Shown here: positions 61,727 to 64,000 of the stretch, piece after piece
Numbering within the stretch: position 1 is the stretch's first letter
How the letters are laid out: each line of letters starts with the position of its first letter
DNA from: CBDDBX01 sp965225955
GTDB taxonomy: Bacteria > Acidobacteriota > Aminicenantia > UBA2199
Direction of reading: 5' to 3'
Length of the DNA stretch: 64,000 nt
Assembly: GCA_965225955.1 (NCBI GenBank)
Contig: CBDDBX010000023.1
Span: 18,580 to 82,579, forward strand
Program-made: the position numbers and the translations under genes
Notes under the pieces: generated by a model
Database searches by the model: none
Seen by the model: only the letters and a program-made list of their open reading frames with translations
Told to the model about the DNA's origin: nothing

Positions 61727-62618
61727 CTACGAAACCTGTTTCATGCTGACTGAGGGGTTAATAGCTGCAAAATAGGCATCTTCCAGATCGTTATTTTTCA
61801 TAACAAAAGTGTCGTCCGGCTTATGTGTACTGAACACATCCACCTTCATTCGCCCCTGCTTAATATGGGAGGTAAGAACAGTATATTTATCCTGATAATA
61901 TTTCAATTCACTTCTGTTTATCTCTTTTTCCCACACTTTACCATTAATGGAATTTATGATATTTGCCGGTGTATCTCTTGTGATAACTCTGCCATCTCCG
62001 ATAATAGCTACATCATCACAAAGTGTAGTAACATCTTCAACAATATGGGTTGACAGAATAACTATTGCGTTTTCTCCCAATTCGCTAAGTAAATTATAAA
62101 ATCTCTTTCTTTCAGCAGGATCAAGCCCCGCAGTAGGTTCATCGACAATAATAAGATCAGGATCACCAATCAGAGCCTGAGCAATTCCAAACCTCTGCCT
62201 CATACCCCCTGAATATGTTCCCAGCTTCTTCTTTCTTACATCGTACAGATTTACTCTATGTAGCAGCCCTTTTACCAGCTCCTTTCTCTCTTTTCTCCTG
62301 GCAACCCCTTTAATATCTGCCATATATGTCAGCATATCCTCAGCTGAAATATTTTCATATACTCCAAACTCCTGAGGCAGATACCCAAGTCTACGTCTCA
62401 CTTCTCCTGGATTTTCGGTTACATCGATTCCATCAAGGAATATTTCTCCTTCATCTGCATCCTGAAGAGTCGCAATAGTTCTCATAAGTGTCGATTTTCC
62501 GGCACCATTCTGCCCAAGTAAGCCAAACATTCCTTTTGGAATAACGAGGTCAACATTTTTTCAGTGCCTGCACTCCGTTTTTATAAGTTTTAGATACATT
62601 TCTTACAATTAATTCCAT
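61727..62618 (-). pseudogene. ABC transporter ATP-binding protein with a frameshift near the N-terminus
   Basis: The long frame (ATG 62530) starts at the strand just before Walker A (LLGQNGAGKST), too late for a normal ATPase. Upstream, ATG 62618 with AAGGAG opens a second frame, MELIVRNVSKTYKNGVQALK, that supplies the missing start but stops at 62550. Removing one A from the A6 run at 62556-62561 (minus strand) joins them as QALKNVDLVIPKG and gives 296 residues. Signature YSGGMRQRFGIAQAL and Walker B LIIVDEPTAGLDP are intact. It powers the adjacent permease. Sequencing error, transcript slippage on A6, or true inactivation are the options. Confidence 0.88.
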
Positions 62619-62920
62619 GACATCTCCTTATGTTTTAATGAAGAGCCGCCCAGCAGCCCCCTTTTACGCCTTATCTATCAATTTTTTCCCATAAAATACT
62701 ATCAAACAGCACTTTCGGTTATGATCTTTGCAACCGACCATTTCAGTACAGCGTCCTTTTTTAACTCCCAACAAGATAACCAGAACCAGATGTAGTAAGA
62801 TAAACCGGACTGTTTTTATAACTCTCTGCTAAACATTAACTACCAGATTTGCACCGTACTTTTCCATCACACTCCCTTAACGGACTTATCTATGCAAACA
62901 AATAAAGTACGCAGTACGCT

Positions 62921-62950
62921 ATTGTACAATCAACAATTATTTCATGTCAA
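62921..62950 (-). promoter_or_regulatory. Promoter of the ABC-M1 operon with operator-like repeats
   Basis: Minus strand TTGACA (62950-62945), 18-nt spacer, TACAAT (62926-62921). The perfect palindrome ATTGTACAAT (62921-62930) covers the -10, and two tandem AGTACGC units (62906-62919, plus strand) lie at the expected transcription start, the usual place for a repressor site. Confidence 0.6.
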
Positions 62951-63023
62951 TAAATAATTAACTTTTTTTATTAATTCTGAAGATATCAGAATTTCCATGT
63001 TTCAGGCGGAGTTTCTATAGTAG

Positions 63024-63054
63024 ATACAGAGATTCAGTTACAGAATCTCTGTAT
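63024..63054. terminator. Hairpin after the LolA-like gene
   Basis: ATACAGAGATTC (63024-63035) and GAATCTCTGTAT (63043-63054) form a perfect 12-bp stem with a 7-nt loop, 24 nt past the LolA-like stop. A T5 run follows on the plus strand; on the minus strand there is none, so it is a hairpin with uncertain terminator function. Confidence 0.45.
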
Positions 63055-63077
63055 ATTTTTCAGTAAAACAGAAGGAT

Positions 63078-63867
63078 TTATTGTCTTTCAAGATATCTGG
63101 AAGTAAAATATTCCTCTTTAACTCTGTTATTTAAAACAATTTTATCTATTTTCAGAACAGAATGACGTCCATTCTGCTTATTATAGATCACCATGTCTGT
63201 GATTTTGTAGTAACCTCTCTTCTCATCCATAAGTTTAAACATCCCTGACAATCAGCTCCCTGTGTAAAGAACCGGCAGGATCGTAATAGATAACCTTCTT
63301 CAGAATATTATCTTTCACTGAATAAAAGGATATCTTTTTCGAAAATCCATAGTCATCCACAATATCCTCATTAACCGGTACAATTTCCACAACCAGGCAA
63401 TCCACACCGGATAATTTTACCCGCTCCAGATACCTGTATCTGAAATCCTCTATCAGAGGAAAACTCATCTCTCCATAAGAGAACTCTGAACCCATAAAGT
63501 TCTTTGATTTCTCACTACTTATTATTCTCCGGGTTTTTCTTAATGCCGGCATAAAAAGCCATCTGTCATCATCCCTACGCTCATAGTCATAAGTAAGAAA
63601 TCCTGTTCCTTTTACTTCAGATGGAGCAAGAAACCTGATAAGCTTCTTCTCAGTATCACCAGAACTATTAAGCCTGGTAATTGATGCCAGCATCCGCACA
63701 CGCTTACGTCCCTTATTATCGTATATAATCATCGTTGACATCCCTTCAGATCCTGGAAGTTTTGTCATTTTCTGCCATTTTCTTACAACTGCTGAAGGAG
63801 GAACATCCTCACCCTTAAGTGCAAAGAACGCTAATAAAGCGGTAACAAACAGTACTGTTTTTTTCAT
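63078..63867 (-). pseudogene. Outer-membrane lipoprotein-sorting (LolA-like) protein, frameshifted near the C-terminus
   Basis: The first frame (ATG 63867 to 63235) gives a signal peptide (to about residue 19), KLIRFLAPSEVKGTGFLTY and DDRWLFMPALRKTRRI, then MGSEFSYGEMSFPLIEDF, all typical of the LolA-like family (PF17131 type) that accompanies RND/MMPL lipid exporters. It stops at VRDV. A second frame continues as KLMDEKRGYYKITDMVIYN and ends EEYFTSRYLERQ, the expected family ending. Dropping one T from the TTT at about 63238-63240 joins them into 262 residues. It would carry lipid or lipoprotein across the periplasm. Thirteen nt separate it from the upstream beta-barrel gene. Confidence 0.82.
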
Positions 63868-63880
63868 CTTATCTCCTCTT

Positions 63881-64000
63881 CTAAAAACTCAGTTTAATTT
63901 CAGCAAAAACTGAATTAACAATCTTTTCAAGGGTCCCGTAGTTTGTCTTACTGTTTCCATAAAAGAGCCTGGCTCCCAATGAGACAGCAAGAGAATCCGC
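63881..64000 (-). CDS. Outer-membrane beta-barrel protein, partial (C-terminal end)
   Basis: Only the last 39 residues are in the window. They alternate polar and hydrophobic residues and end VFAEIKLSF, with the terminal phenylalanine and alternating pattern of a BAM-recognised beta-signal. It is followed directly by the LolA-like gene in the same orientation, so the two are probably in one operon with an exporter beyond the right edge, an arrangement known for MMPL/RND plus LolA-like plus barrel protein sets. Confidence 0.55.
   Translation of the reverse strand, partial: ADSLAVSLGARLFYGNSKTNYGTLEKIVNSVFAEIKLSF

Larger units (their letters stand above)
62619..63077. other. Long leader and gap between the ABC operon and the LolA-like gene
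   Basis: About 460 nt with no gene I can support on either strand. It contains a good minus-strand promoter (62921-62950) that implies an mRNA leader of about 300 nt, a tandem AGTACGC repeat (62906-62919), a palindrome at 62921-62930 and a hairpin at 63024-63054. The leader shows no riboswitch I recognise. Confidence 0.5.

Noticed and set aside
1..64000. CRISPR arrays, prophage, integrase or insertion-sequence transposase genes
   Set aside because: No regularly spaced repeats, cas genes, phage structural genes or transposase motifs were seen; the only mobile-like item is the palindromic element at 26795-27187.

Overview
The window reads as one contiguous piece of a bacterial chromosome, AT-rich by eye, with most genes on the minus strand and almost no space inside operons. 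I infer a flagellated diderm, most likely a spirochaete (Spirochaetota). The flagellar order flgB-flgC-fliE-fliF-fliG-fliH-fliI-fliJ-(motE-like), lying close to yajC-secD-secF, is the arrangement I know from treponemes and relatives. TonB/ExbBD, a TolC-type protein and an outer-membrane beta-barrel tail indicate an outer membrane. The species cannot be named from sequence alone.

Layout. (1) 1-11,661: a minus-strand envelope-polysaccharide operon behind a good sigma70-type promoter: DegT-type sugar aminotransferase, UDP-xylose synthase, GDP-fucose synthase, a GT-C-like membrane protein, two MBOAT plus SGNH acyl-transfer pairs, a Wzm-like ABC permease and a partial methyltransferase. (2) 11,737-18,969: transketolase, biotin-protein ligase with no ordinary start codon, valyl-tRNA synthetase, and a receiver protein with a long acidic linker. 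(3) 19,111-24,636 (plus strand except one small gene): M23 peptidase, YprB-like nuclease, S21, tRNA-Pro, tRNA-Arg, class II aldolase and a sodium:solute symporter. (4) 24,707-27,187: dnaK with a near-consensus promoter, then a ~390-bp nested palindrome resembling a MITE. (5) 27,323-31,875: a membrane-bound beta-propeller/AraC regulator, lipA and a glutaminyl cyclase-like lipoprotein. (6) 31,884-39,455: the flagellar basal-body/export operon, headed by a second FliE-like protein. (7) 39,777-47,588: exbD, exbB, tonB, secF, secD, yajC, tgt, an SDR and folD. (8) 47,680-49,928: a DUF1015 protein and a frameshifted fabD. (9) 50,287-58,060 (plus strand): an RND tripartite efflux system with its two-component regulators. 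(10) 58,152-64,000: an ABC exporter whose permease is fused to an M1-peptidase-like domain lacking all three zinc ligands, its frameshifted ATPase, a frameshifted LolA-like protein and the tail of a beta-barrel protein.

Three genes (fabD, the ABC ATPase, the LolA-like gene) each become intact after one small indel correction. Either the sequence carries indel errors or these genes are decaying. The most notable items are the FliE-like paralogue and the cryptic frame overlapping flgB, the nested palindromic element downstream of the propeller/AraC gene, the triply inactivated M1 domain, the non-canonical birA start and the duplicated MBOAT/SGNH cassette.
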